DNA from: Cordia subcordata | Lineage: Eukaryota; Streptophyta; Magnoliopsida; Boraginales; Cordiaceae | Reading direction: 5' to 3' | Length of the DNA: 64,000 nucleotides | Assembly: GCA_028554755.1 (NCBI GenBank) | Contig: JAPTOF010000007.1 | Span: 1,520,001-1,584,000 of the forward strand | Part shown: one piece after another, positions 1 through 11,817 of the stretch | Numbering within the stretch: the stretch's first letter is position 1 | Layout: each line of letters starts with the position of its first letter | Position numbers and translations under genes: made by a program | Notes under the pieces: generated by a model | What the model saw: the letters and a program-made list of their open reading frames with translations, nothing else | Told to the model about the DNA's origin: nothing | The model's database searches: none

Positions 1-114
1 GTAAACTCGTTACTTGAGCTATTCTCTCGTTCCCATCTAATAATTTAACTTCAAAAAGAAAATATTAATATATTTATTTATTATATTAATAATCACGTCG
101 CCTAGTCCAGGATT

Positions 115-131
115 GGGGGGGGGGGGGGGGG
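115..131. repeat. 17-base poly-G tract inside the lipid-transfer gene intron
   Basis: An uninterrupted run of 17 G on the plus strand lies 6-7 bases beyond the predicted splice donor of the minus-strand gene, where it reads as poly-C in the pre-mRNA. The exact length is prone to sequencing error. Confidence 0.9.
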
Positions 132-138
132 AATGAAC

Positions 139-511
139 CTGCACACATGCTAACAGGTGGAGTAGTAACACTGCAGACAGAAGGGAGCTTGAGAGCCTTG
201 TCTAGATCAATTTCAACCGCAAACTTTCCAGGGCCTCCAAGCAGCTGGCACAAGCAAATGGGGTTGGTGTCCACCAATGCTGCTAGCTCTGGGCAGCACC
301 CTTTGTCTGGATTGGTCAGGTTGCTTCCAGCCTCCACAAAGGTTAAGCAATCTGACATGTTCACCAACAATGACAAGCAATCCGGTGACGGCGCCGGGGC
401 CGCCGTCGGCCCCGGACCGTCTGGCGCTGGTGGCGTCTCGGCTTTCGTGCCTGAGAGAGCCATCATCACCATAACCACAACAATTAGCATGCCTGCTTTG
501 TTGCTGGCCAT
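139..511 (-). CDS. Non-specific lipid-transfer-like protein (LTPG type), first exon, gene cut by window edge
   Basis: The exon encodes 124 residues. Residues 1-24 form a signal peptide with a hydrophobic VVVMVMMAL core ending near TKA, followed by a Pro/Ala-rich linker (about 25-43). The full eight-cysteine motif comes next: C, C (NMSDC), CC (KGCCPEL), CLC (PICLCQLL), C (LPSVC) and C (VSMC). This is the fold of secreted, usually GPI-anchored lipid-transfer proteins that carry lipids at the plasma membrane, cell wall or cuticle. Just after MCA the minus strand reads CAG|GTTCATT, a good donor in phase 1, so the Pro-rich reading beyond it (from a 17-base G run) is intron. The Ser/Pro-rich tail and GPI signal expected downstream would lie off the left edge. 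Family assignment is firm; the exact subfamily is not. Confidence 0.85.
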
Positions 512-680
512 GACTGTAATGTGGCTTTGGGCTTTTAGTGGTTTAGAGAGGTATGGTTTGTGGCCAAGGAATGAAGAAAGGTATGTACAGAGAGGCTTCG
601 AGTGGGGAAAGGTGTTATTAACTTTTTGGCAGCCCCAAACTTAAATTTTGGCTTCAGCTAATACCAAACCATGTGTTTTA

Positions 681-932
681 GGATCTGTTTGAATTGTTTT
701 ATTTCCTTTTTTTTTTTATGAAAAAAGTATTTTTTTTTTTTGTTTAAGAAGTACATGTTTTTTGTAATTACTATTTGGATTGAAATTCCTATTTAAAAAA
801 ACCTAAAACTCTAAGAAAAGAGTTCAATTTTAATTTTTTTCCATAAATAAAATATTTTAAGTTCTCAAGAAGTACTTTTTAAAAAATATATATAATTCTT
901 TTTTAAAAAAATAAGTCAATCCAAATGAACTC
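681..932. repeat. Tourist-like MITE, family A copy
   Basis: The left end reads GGATCTGTTTGAATTG and the right end CAATCCAAATGAACTC, imperfect inverted repeats of the family A consensus (GGGCCTGTTTGGATTG ... CAATCCAAACGAGCCC) seen repeatedly in this window. The interior is A/T homopolymer-rich. The left flank is TTA but the right flank is TAG, so the target duplication is not intact. It lies upstream of the lipid-transfer gene. Confidence 0.6.
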
Positions 933-1439
933 TAGCTGGGCATACACGTATGATATATGCTTCTGTATCTGCAGGCAATTAAGCTTAACGGCAACCAGTT
1001 AAAAGTTCTTAATTTCCATGGACGAATAGATAACTAATATTTTCGTAAACGAGAAAGGGTCTTGTTGTAATATTATAATAAATATAAGTGGTCTTTAATT
1101 ATTTTGAATTACTTAAAGATTAGTACGTGTAAGGTCTAGCCTGTATTTTAATAATATTTAAAGAATATGGGAACATTTATTATATTTGTTGTTGTTTTTT
1201 TTTTTAGTTCTACCTTATTTGTATTTCTGTATTAATTATATATTGTTATATCTTATAATTTCTGAGTCTTACAAATAGATGCTTAGCCTTTTGTAATAGG
1301 TGTGAAGGAGAGATGAAAATATGAGACAAATAGCAGAGAGCGTAGAGCTAGAGCGACAATAGGTATGAGGGATGGATAGAGACGTGCTAGAGCGATAATA
1401 GGTGTGAGGGAGAGATAGAGACGTAAGGCAGGTAGCAAC

Positions 1440-1605
1440 GAACGTTTAGAGCTAGAGCGAGAGTACATCTTATATTCATTATCGATATTGTCTTAATAAA
1501 ATTCCCCTTTTGCCCGTTGAATAGGCGTTGGCCGAACCATATAAAATAGTGTATTTAGTTTTTTGTTTATTTCATTTCAGTTTACATCGTGTTTTTTCTC
1601 CCAAC
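1440..1605 (+). mobile_element. Relic of a Ty1/copia-like LTR 3' part
   Basis: The stretch around 1510-1575 (GGCGTTGGCCGAACCATATA, then a T-rich run ending TTTATTTCATTTC) resembles the U5 part of plant copia LTRs, which often carry a 'GCCGAACCACGT' motif followed by a T-rich block. It ends near CTCCCAACG, a decayed CCCAACA end. No primer-binding site follows and no matching second LTR is visible. Just upstream (1300-1465) an AGAGCTAGAGCGA/GGGAGAGATAGAGACG motif recurs in degenerate tandem copies. Assignment rests on this resemblance alone. Confidence 0.4.
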
Positions 1606-2235
1606 GATACAAAAATTGCGTCTTAGTCGACTGGGGACAGGTCCTAGTGCTCCGGCTCTGTCAGAAGCCTCGTGCGGCCACCGCAATAGTGGGTGGCCGA
1701 TGGACGACGGCAGCCAAGTCCCGCCACCATTATGGGAAAACTGGTCGGCTCGGCTGGGCTTGTGTGCCTAGAATTGTGATAACTTTCTTCGAGATGAAAC
1801 AACCTTGAGTTTCATTATGCGTAATACTGTTGTTGCTAGAGTAAAATCGAAAATAACTTATCGGACTATGAATCCTAAAGCATGTGACCTGTGGCCCACA
1901 AGAATTTTGTCCACAAGTCTCTGCAATTTTCTGGATATATACTTTGATGAGCCGGAGATGGATGGGTGTCACTCTAAACAAAGAGCTTTCATTGACGTTT
2001 TTCTTTTTCTTACTTTTTCTTATCGGGAAAAAATTGATATTATTGATGTAATATCAATCAATTTCATTGGAGTTTCAATCATTTAGTACAAATAAAACTA
2101 ACTTTGTCCGCAGAGTAAGAGAATAATACACGTGTTTTCATTCTAAAAGAAGCAAGTGCAAATATATATGTCACCATCTCGAGTTTATCTCCATCCAAAA
2201 GAAAAAAAAAACACATGTCGAATTTGTCAAGGTTT
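1606..2235. other. Intergenic, no gene recognised
   Basis: Bases 1620-1770 are noticeably richer in G+C than the surroundings but encode nothing I recognise. The rest is AT-rich. Short open frames here overlap in several phases and lack conserved motifs. Confidence 0.6.
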
Positions 2236-2478
2236 TATTGAATTATCACTTTATTTGAAAGTTTAAACAGATTTAATTATAATTACTTATAGTACTTAAC
2301 ATACCCTCTTACGTACAGTACTTTGTTTAAAACTTATATGTGAATAATTTAATATTTTTTAAATGAGAGGCAATGAGACTCAAGCACTTGGGCACTGATA
2401 CCATATTGAATTACCACCTTATTTAAAAGTTTAAACTTGTAAAAAGGATTTAATTATATTTATTTATTATACTTAACA
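2236..2478 (-). mobile_element. Ultra-short LTR retroelement (TRIM/SMART-like), complete structure
   Basis: Two similar terminal direct repeats, 2236-2301 and 2404-2478, each run on the minus strand from TGTTAAGTA to AATTCAATA. Next to the minus-strand 5' repeat lies TGGTATCAGTGC (2392-2403), one base from the canonical initiator-Met tRNA primer site TGGTATCAGAGC. A purine-rich GTAAGAGGG precedes the second repeat like a polypurine tract. The element is only about 243 bp and has no coding capacity, so it would depend on other elements for movement. A clean 5-bp target duplication is not evident. The roughly 9-bp difference between the repeats is an internal indel. Confidence 0.65.
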
Positions 2479-2842
2479 GTTCTATTTTCTTTTTTCTTTT
2501 CTTTTTGACCTCTTATCTTCTTCTTCTTTCTTTTTTAATTTTTTTTTCTTGTGCTAGATTAAACTCTTATCTTTGTTATGCTGCAAGGAAGATTAAATTG
2601 CTGGAATCCTGAAACTAGAATAAATGCATTTTATCCCCAAGTTGCATAAAATTGTACGTGTTTCAAAATTCGGAAATATCACATATGCTATAAGAAATGT
2701 TGTAGAAAACCACCTATTTAGGGGTAATATGCAATATTCTTTATAATATAGATGCATCAGCAACGTTCTTTATAGCATAAGAGATTTTAACAAGTTTCAA
2801 AATCACATAAAATTTTACAAAGCCTTGACAAAATAAAGAAGA

Positions 2843-3300
2843 TGTTGGGAAAATCGAGGACACATGCACGTACATCCATGTACAGCGGAAAACATACATA
2901 AAAAAATACGCGATATTTTTAACATGGTCTAACCTTCTGTTTATGTCCACAATTTCCTTCTAGGATAAATTTCACTATTCAATAATCAGGTGACTCTTTG
3001 CACGAATAAAAAAAAATCTAAACCCTTTCTTACAAAGTTCTTACAATGACTTTATCTTCAATAGGAGTAGAACGAATATAAGACACTCCTGATACTTTCA
3101 GATTCTCTTTCTCACGCCCCCATGGGGTATGCTGTTAAGGTACACTAAATGAAAGCTACAAGACCCTTTATTTATAAGAGAGAAATTCTTGTTCTTCAAG
3201 GTTTCTCTTACACTATTTTAGGCAGGTCTTAGATTTGTTAACTCCCTTAATTATGGCTTCCTAATTTGCATGGGCTTAGACTTTAAGCCACAACCCAACA
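2843..3300 (-). mobile_element. Solo LTR of a Ty1/copia-like retrotransposon
   Basis: The segment is bounded by perfect 7-bp inverted ends TGTTGGG...CCCAACA and flanked by GAAGA (2838-2842) and GAGGA (3301-3305), a 5-bp target duplication with one mismatch. On the minus strand it reads as an LTR: TGTTGGGTTGTGGC start, a TATAAATAAA TATA-like box about 130 bases in, then a GTGGACATAAACAGAAGG / GACCATGTTAAAAATAT block like copia U5 ends. No internal region or second LTR adjoins it, which fits LTR-LTR recombination. Confidence 0.7.
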
Positions 3301-3498
3301 GAGGATAATATGCATTTTTTTTTTAGAAACTACTCAAGTGAATAGATATTATATCAATTCCTTAATAATTTCGCCTTAAAAAACGAAAAAGAAAGAAAAA
3401 GGAACAAGAAGAAGAAAAAAGAAGGAACAAATGATGTGAAATAATGTATTCTTAAATATTTTATACAAAATTTTGCTTATATGTTCAACTAAATAAGT

Positions 3499-3783
3499 TT
3501 GACGAAAATACATAGAATTGATGAGATAAAAAATTATGAGGTAATAAAAAACGTTCGATCTGAAATCCTTGAGTTGCAGTACAGAAAAATGACCATTGAT
3601 CATCTTGTGAACGATGCTAGATTTCTTATTGTCGATACAAATTGTAGAGTCAATTATAATTGGAGAGATGCAAATAAGGTCGTTGATAGACTAGCTAAGA
3701 ATAATAGCTTGATGGGCTCCATTCTAATTGAAAGGTTGGTATTTTTTTATGGAACTTTGTTTTGTCTCTCACTTAATTTTTGA
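3499..3783 (+). pseudogene. Relic of an RNase H-like (RVT_3) domain, non-LTR retrotransposon or host-derived
   Basis: The open frame encodes 94 residues. Its middle reads HLVNDARFLIVDTNCRVNYN, then WRDANKVVDRLAKNN, matching the C-terminal part of the RNase H-like domain (family form: L..DCR.L......V.HV.R.AN..AD.LA) found at the ends of plant LINEs and in many RNase H-like plant proteins. The Asp and 'R.AN.VADRLA' landmarks are present. No reverse transcriptase or N-terminal RNase H part precedes it, so it is a fragment, not a gene. Confidence 0.55.
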
Positions 3784-5048
3784 AGGCATTGGTGTGGGGA
3801 GAAACTTGGAATTAGATTGAGGTATGAATTTGATTTAACTTTTATCATCTTGATCGCCCTTATGATTACATGCACAAATTTCTCAAAATATAAAGATATT
3901 CATCAAATAAAAATTATTTTCTCTCTTCCGTTAGTTCTAAAACAAACTTCATTAATAAATAGAGAAGGTACAAAGGCAGACCAACGAAACCTGACCCATT
4001 AGGTACGAAACCATAAATGAGGCACATGACCAGCAACAACAAAAGATTAATAACCACCATAAATTATATGGGACAGGGAATAATTTAAATAATTGAAATT
4101 ACCTTTTTCACAAGTGACTACTTGGATTTGAATTTCATGGAGGACGTGAAGTTAGGTAAGAGGGGTGGGGATTTGTATATTAAAAAAGAGAGAGAAAAAG
4201 GAAACAAAAAAAAAAAAACACCACGAAGTGTACAAATCAGTTGTAAATATTTTAAAGTTCAATCCAAACAAGAAGAAGCCCTAATCCTGACCACTAAACA
4301 TGATACTTATTTGAAAAATTTTAAAAAATCCAAATGAATGACAAACCACGAGCAAGTCACAACAAGGTGAGAAAAAAGTTCACCAGCCCAATCAAAAGAA
4401 TCCGTGTATTCATTTGGAAAATATTGCAGTGGTCTTCCAACCAAAATAATTATCACTTAATTATTTGAGATTAATTATAATTAAGGACACTTATTGCCGA
4501 AAAAATAGAAATGTTTCTAACTTTGGTGACATTTATTTGTGACGTTTATTTCTCTAAATACTTTTGTTACATTCAAAGATGGTCATGTATAACGTATAAA
4601 CGTTATCTTGTAGTTATTATGATGCATTGATTACGTATTATACAACACTCAAATAATTGGTGTGATATTATTAATAAATGAGATCTCAAATAATTGGTCC
4701 CCTCTCTTTTTTCTGTTTATTTTTCTTACATGCTAATATAAGAAATTATTGTATATCGATGAGCTGTAGGCTGAAGTACTCGGGATTAATCATGGAGGGC
4801 ATTTTTCATCTATTTACTAATCTAATAGTCAATTTTACAGAACACATTTGTTCAATCAACTAGCTAAACAGCTCGTTAGCTGCCCTACAACTAGTTGTGC
4901 AGAACAAGTCGTAAAAGTTTTTGTGAAATTAAACGTTAAAATTTTTAATGTTTGAGAAAAAACTAGTCAAAAAATTAAAAACTACTTAAAAAATTATTTG
5001 AAACACTATTTTACTAAACATTAATAATTTCAAAAAATAGTGTCTTGA
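3784..5048. other. Intergenic, no gene recognised
   Basis: AT-rich sequence with poly-A/poly-T runs. Small open frames in this stretch lack recognisable motifs, and I see no RNA gene. Confidence 0.6.
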
Positions 5049-5152
5049 CGTGTTCGGCAACTCCGAAAGATAAGTTTTCAAATAGCCTTTTTATTTGAAA
5101 AGCTATTTTCTGCCTACTTAAAAAAACTATTTTTTCAGTGTTGCTGGACATG
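5049..5152. repeat. Candidate small MITE
   Basis: The ends CGTGTTCGGCAAC and GTTGCTGGACATG are inverted repeats of each other with about three mismatches in 13. The interior consists of A/T-rich sub-repeats (TTTTCAAATAG / TTTGAAAAGCTATTTTC) that can also pair. Target duplication is unclear. Confidence 0.4.
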
Positions 5153-5639
5153 GTCTAAAGTGTTAAAAAGAAAGTCATGCAATACAAATCCTATCAGTGG
5201 GGAAAACATTTTCCAAGATTTTCTCATCTATATTAACGGATAAATAGCACCTTATTTGGTTCGTGATAAGTATATGTTCTTTTTATAATTTTAAAATATG
5301 TTTGGAATTTCCTTATAATTTTCAGTCATCACAAAGAAGTTAAGTGTCTATTTTAAAATTATAAAAGATAATATACATTTATAATAAGCGTTGTATTGAC
5401 CAAAAAAAACAAAATTTATAATATTTGGAGTGTGGATATACATCAGAACACTAAGAGACACTCATGCAACTTTTTCAAAGAATAAAAAAAAAATTGGAAA
5501 GGAAAAAAAACTGGTGGAACCCACACAGCTTTTACACTCAAAAAATGTTTCAGTAGATGCCACGATAGAAGTACAAGTGGGTTAGTTCCAAATCAATCTG
5601 GACCGTCCAATATCCACATCACTCTCCATCCAACGATTC

Positions 5640-5938
5640 GCATTCCTCGTACCACTAGGTCTTTCGGTATCTATGCAACACCCCCACACTCTCTCTTTCT
5701 CTCTCTATCTCTCACACACACACACACACACATTTTTCCCCGTCTTCTTCGTCGCCGGTTACCTTTCCGACACCCTCCTTAAACGCCGTCGTTTTTCATC
5801 CCTTTTCGAAAGTTTAGTCTTTTTTTTGAGAAAAAAATTTAATTTATACAACAACACCCTAATTTTTTGCGAAATTACAAAAGTTCCCCAACTTCTCTGA
5901 GTTCTTCTCGTTGCTTTACCCCCCTGCTTGGATCACAG
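5640..5938 (+). promoter_or_regulatory. Probable 5' leader of the FRS3-type gene, ending in a splice donor
   Basis: The stretch is CT-rich with a (CA)n run at about 5713-5732 and a more GC-balanced segment (5740-5800), typical of plant 5' leaders. GATCACAG|GTACTC gives a donor at 5939. The intron acceptor before the start codon at 6890 could be one of several TGCAG sites near 6700 or 6779, so the leader structure is inferred. Confidence 0.4.
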
Positions 5939-6889
5939 GTACTCTCTTCTTCTCTGTTTTTACATATGTACCCCTCTGTATATGGTATAATTGCATTCTG
6001 TACACACACATACACATTTATTTATGTGTGTATATGTATGTATGTATATGTATATGTATATCTATATGTATGTATGTATATATGTATCACGTGTTTGTTA
6101 CATAATTGTGTGTACTGTAGTGTAGTTAGCGTCTGCATGTGTGTAAAACGATGCTATGTGTGTGTTTGGAAAGAGTAACTAGTGTACGAAACTCTTGCTC
6201 TTATGCGTGAATTCGTATGTGTTTCAGTTTAATCTTGATGTTTTGTAGATATGGAGAAATTTATTTTTTGTATGAATTTATAGTTGTAGAACTTAAAAGT
6301 AAAGAGTAGAAAAAGTTTAGGTATTAATTAGGTGCTTAATCTAAGCGGTTTGGCTTGTGAAAAGTTTTCATTAAGTTTTGCTATTTTAGTTTTCTAATTT
6401 TCTGTTTCTTTCTTTTTTGGCATGTCGAAAATGTAACAGTGATATAATTAATTAACTTGAAATGGTATGATAGTGTCGATTGTCATATAACAAGAAATGA
6501 TTTATGATAGAACTGAACCAAACAGAACTGAACCAAGGCTTACCCCACTTGTTGGGATAGGGAAATAAGTACTTGATGGTGCCACACGTTCCTTTTGAGA
6601 GGCATGCTTGTCTTTACTTTTATGCGTGATATTTGGTTATGTATGTCATAGAAAGGTGACTAAATTTGATTTTGCGAAATATACATGTGATCATATGCAG
6701 AATGTTTAAAGCAAAGCGAAATAAAGGAAAAGGAAGTGCATTTCAGTTTGATATTGAAAAGTCGAAAATGTTTATGCAGATGACAGAGCGTCAAGTATAT
6801 ATTTTGGCAATGGAGACAAAGGACTTGTAATGTCATTGTCTTATAGTAATTAAGTTTTTGGTTACTGTTTATGGTGAAGTTGGTTTGTG

Positions 6890-9800
6890 ATGGATGTTCA
6901 AGTCATTGATGTGGGAGAGGGGAATGCAGGACAGCGTGGTGGTATGACAGATGATGGAGAGGATGAACCCAATGAAAGGAGAGAAGTGAAGTCTTCTGGA
7001 ACTTCAACAGCGCAAGATGGGGAAGGAGTTGCAGAGCCGCATGTGGGTATGGAGTTTGATTCTGCAGAGGCAGCTAAGAGCTTTTACGATGAGTATGCCA
7101 GTCAAATAGGTTTTAGCACTCGAGTTGGGCAGATTAGCCGATCAAAGTCTAATGGGAAACTTGGTATTCGGGAGTATTTATGTGCCAGAGGTGGGTTAAA
7201 GAGAAGAGCAGGTGACAGTTGCGAAGCGATGATTAGAATAGAGTTTAAGGGTAACAAGAAGTGGGTGGCGACAAAATTCGTGAAAGAGCATTGTCACTCT
7301 ACCGTGAGTCCTAATAAGGTCCATTACCTCAGGCCACGCAGGCATTTTGCTGGTGCAACAAAAACTGCAGTTGAAGGTTACCCAGGAATCGGGGTTGTTC
7401 CTGGTGGTGTTATGTATGTGTCCATGGATGGTAACCCAGTCACTCCAGAAACTAACTCTGGCGTGAAGAACACTCATCCAACAGACATGAATCGCACCGT
7501 TAAGAATGCTGGGCTTCTAAGTTATGCTCCTAAACAATATGTTCAAAGCAGGACACTGGGAAGGGATGCGCAAAATCTGTTGGATTACTTCAAGAAAATG
7601 CAGGCCGAGAATCCGGGATTTTACTATGCCATACAACTGGATGAAGATAATCGCATGGCTAATGTATTTTGGGCAGATGCTAGGTCAAGAACTGCATACC
7701 GTTATTTTGGTGAAGCTGTTACACTGGATACTACGTACCGAGCGAACCACTACATAGTTCCATTTGCTCCATTCACAGGAGTAAACCATCATGGTCAAAC
7801 AATCTTGTTTGCCTGTGCACTAATTCTGGATGAATCCGAGGCTACTTTTGTGTGGCTCTTTAAGACATTTCTTGCTTGCATGAGTGACCGAGCTCCTGTC
7901 TCTATGACTACAGATCAGGACAAAGCCATCCAGGCTGCAGTTGCTCAGGTGCTTCCAGAATCCCGACATTGTATCGATAAGTGGCATGTGTTAAGAGAAG
8001 GCCAACAAAAGATGGCTCCGGTGTGCCATGCACACCCAAGTTTTCAGCTTGAACTTTATAACTGTATCAATTTGACCGAGACAATTGAGGAATTTGAATC
8101 ATCTTGGAATTCTATCCTTGAAAAATATGATCTTAAGAGAAATGAATGGCTTCAATCAGTGCATGCCACACGCACACACTGGGTTCCTGTTTATTTCCGA
8201 GACTCCTTTTCTGCTATCATTTCTCCCACTCAAGGATTCCCGACTTCTTTTTTTGAAGGTTACGTGAATCAGCACACTACTTTACCAATGTTCTTTAGGC
8301 AGTATGAACGAGCTTTAGAGAATTCATTTGAAAAAGAAATCGAAGCAGATTTTGATACTATATGTACCACGCCAGTACTGCGGACACCATCCCCCATGGA
8401 GAAACAGGCAGCAAGTTTGTATACAAGGAAAGTATTTTCTAAATTTCAGGAAGAATTGGTTGAAACTTTTGCATATACTGCAAATAAGATTGATGGCAGT
8501 GGGACCACTAGCACATTCAGGGTTGCAAAATTTGAAGATGACCATAAAGCTTATACTGTTTCATTAAATACGTCAGAAATGAAAGCAAACTGTAGTTGCC
8601 AGATGTTTGAGTACTCTGGTATCCTTTGTAGACATATTTTGACAGTTTTTACTGTGACAAATGTACTCATGTTGCCGTCACATTACATCTTGAAGCGGTG
8701 GACAAGAAATGCAAAAAGTGGGACTGGATCATCAGATGAACCTGGGGAATTGCATGGCAATGAATCACTGGCAGTGCGATACAACAATTTATGCAAAGAA
8801 GCTATCAGATGTGCAGAGGAAGGGGCTATATCACCAGAAGTTTATCATGTGGCACTCAATGCTCTAAGAGAAGTGGGTAAGAAGGTGGCTGCGGCAAAGA
8901 AACATGTAGCTAAAGTTCCATCCACCTCCCATCATGGTACTGGAGCCGGGTATGATGACCAGAGGGCATCGACATTGGCTTCTGATATGACCCCTTTAAT
9001 GTGGCCAAGGCAAGATGAAATGACACGACACTTTAACCTTAATGATGTTGGTGTTCCTGCTCAATCGGCTTCTGATTTCAATCTTCCGCGTACAGCACCT
9101 GTATCTCTTCACCGCGAGGATGGTCATCCTGACAACATGGTAGTTAGACCCTTTTTCTTTAATTTTTGTTGACTGAAAGTATTCTTTTCTCATTTGAAGA
9201 AGTAATTGCAGCTTAGTTATCTACTTATCTATGTTCCCAGGGGATACTGCCTTGTCTTAAATCAATGACCTGGGTGATGGAGCAGAAAGATTCAATACCT
9301 GCAAATAGATCAGCTTTAATCACACTAAAGGTATGCTTTTATGATCTTAATGTACAATTGATACTAGAGCATACTATTTGATTGTTTTATGTAGTTTTAG
9401 TTGCTGGACCTGCTCTGATTAAGTTCAGTCTTATTTGTTTGGGTTTTATTTCGTACATATAGTAAATAGAAAAGCATCTTTTACTATGAGTTAAAGGAAT
9501 GGCTCAAAACTTGTGTGACATGTGGCATCAAGGAAGTTGACTTGAAAATTTCATGCCCCACTACATTGTTTTCTCTTGCTTTCTTGTGATATAAATCATT
9601 TCGATCATGCAGTTGTTGCTTGTAATTGATAAAATACCTTGATTAGCAAGGATACCTTTCGAGTAACGGCATGCATTACGAATTTTCTGTCTGCAGTTGC
9701 AAGATTATAGCAGGACTCCACCAGGAGAATCAGAGGTTAAGTTTCATCTATCGCGGGCCACATTGGAGCCAATGCTAAGGTCTATGGCCTACATCAGTGA

Positions 9801-11817
9801 GCAGCTCTCTGCCCCGGCTAACCGGGTTGCTGTCATTAATCTAAAGGTGTGTTTAGCTTTTATTTCCAACCACTTTTGGTTAAAGATTCTTGTTAGTTTT
9901 AAACTTATCAAAAGTTAAAAGAAAAAAAGCAAAGATCCTTCGCAGTCACTGTTATAGCTTGAGATTTCAATCTCTTATAAAATTTGCGCATTTTCATGTG
10001 GCAATTGCCTCTATGATGGCGAAAGTTTAAGCTGATATTTGTCAATGCCCTGATAGCTTCAGCCTTCAAGTTTTCTTTTCCCCATTTCTTCCAGGTCAGC
10101 TCATAGCTTTAAGTTTAACTGCCTGGTTTAGTTATTGAAGGATCAATTCAAAATGAAACTGGGCTCTTCTAAAAATTTTGTTTCAAATTCATGTTTTATA
10201 AACCCAGTAACTGGTAAAATATGTTTTCCACTAAGGAAAGATACTGGCACTTAGTAAGTTTATCAAATCCTATAATTTCGTGTTACGTTTATCAATGTGT
10301 ATTTTATCAGCAGAAATAATCTTGTTACATTCTTGATCAATGAGTTATATGATTGTTGAATGCTCTTTGTCCCCAATCCCAGTTGTGACAGTGCCTATTT
10401 TGGCTATTCTGCTGTCAGATTTTTTTTAGGACGAAGTACAGTAAAATACCCTTCATCTACAGCAGAGAACTGGGAAATATCTGGACACTGTTTAGGGCTG
10501 ATAGGCTTGAGAAGATGAATAAATATTGGGTAACTATTGACTAGGGCAGTAATCATAAATAAAGGGTTTGGAACTGAAAGAATACAAATATTAGTTTGGT
10601 TTTGGGTGATTATGAACCTAGTCCAGAATAGCTATTTATAGGTTATAAAGGATTTCCCTTGAGCCAGGATTTCACAATTGAACAATTTGGACAGCCTATT
10701 TTGTATAGGTGCTTGTGCTTGTAAAGAATAGCCACATTTTCTTATTACCAGCTATAACCGGAAGCCAGTTACTACAAAATTAACAAATTAACAGTAATGT
10801 TTCATACGTAACAATTTTGATCTAGTTGTTTCAGTACCAGTCATAATAGGAAGCCAGTTTGTACAATTTAACAAATGAAGGTTGTCATTTTATGTGTAAC
10901 CATTCTGAGTACTAGTCCATGGATCTGTTGATGCATCCCTCCTTGGTGAACTACATTATTTAAGACTCCATCATGTAAACCTCTTGCATGGATTACCTCT
11001 TAGCATCTTCTATGTTTTTGGTTTATTTCTTACCAAGAACAACAAACTAGCATGAAACGTCCTATCAATGATAAAGTTCGCCTCCTGCTCTGATTGAACT
11101 TTGTTGATTTTTGTGCACAATATGAAACAGGATTTGAGGCATACCATTGTCATTTGTCCAAAACTTATGGTTCAGACATTAAATCCTACTTGTAGTTTTC
11201 AATTATTTTTCTGTTCCCACACAAGAGAGTACATAATCGGCAACCCTGTAGCCCTTGGATACACTGGTTATTCATGTCGAACTTACGTACGTAGTTGCCA
11301 TGATTGTTCTGATGATATGGTTACATATCTTTATTTTCAGCTTCAAGATACTGAGACAAGTTCAGGGGAATCAGAGGTGAAATTTCAGGTCTCTAGGGAT
11401 ACTTTAGGTGCTATGTTGAGGTCTATGGCATATATCCGTGAGCAGCTCTCGAATCCAGTAAGTTTTTTCTCTTGTAATTCAACAGCTTATTATTCAACAC
11501 TCTTCTACTTGTTTATTATTTGCTTCTAAGCATCAAAAGCTGCTTAATAAGCAAAGACAAAAGAGCTCCTAATCATGTTCCTTCTGTCGAGATATAACCT
11601 TAAGCATCACTTATTGCATTTCGGCATCACTTATTGTGTATACAATTTTATGGTTTTCTAAGATTGTGTTTGAAACCAATAGTTGAGGTTATTATGTAGC
11701 AGTCTTTCTATTGGAACTCTAAGCATTTTATTTCTTTTTTGTTTAAACTCGGTTTGTCCACGTGGACAGGTTGAGACCAAATCAGAGCAGCCGCAGTTAA
11801 AGAAGCAAAGGAAGTAG
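6890..11817 (+). CDS. FRS3: FAR1-RELATED SEQUENCE 3-type protein (domesticated Mutator transposase)
   Basis: The coding sequence has five phase-0 exons: 6890-9139, 9241-9330, 9697-9846, 11341-11457 and 11770-11817, giving 884 residues. The start MDVQVID resembles the N-terminus of Arabidopsis FRS3. Domains: FAR1-type zinc finger (about 50-145; [18 protein letters not shown], with the C...C...HCH ligands), MULE-type transposase core (about 260-450; acidic residues in [16 protein letters not shown] and FESSW), and a SWIM finger (CSC...LCRH, about 565-580). The tail carries [12 protein letters not shown] and ends KKQRK, a nuclear signal. FAR1/FHY3 proteins are nuclear DNA-binding regulators recruited from Mutator transposases, best known in phytochrome A signalling; the role of FRS3 itself is less clear. 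Exons 3 and 4 encode similar peptides (see findings). No frame breaks. Confidence 0.92.

Noticed and set aside
147..644. Plus-strand open frame of 165 codons
   Set aside because: It lies antisense to the lipid-transfer exon, which has a signal peptide and complete eight-cysteine motif; the plus frame has no recognisable domain.
5867..6178. Open frames rich in Tyr, Val, Cys and Ile
   Set aside because: They come from TATG/TGTA microsatellite sequence after the probable leader donor of the FRS3-type gene.
9140..9172. Continuation of the FRS3 frame past 9139
   Set aside because: The frame runs into intron sequence; joining 9139 to 9241 restores the family-typical LPCLKSMTW sequence with GT-AG borders.
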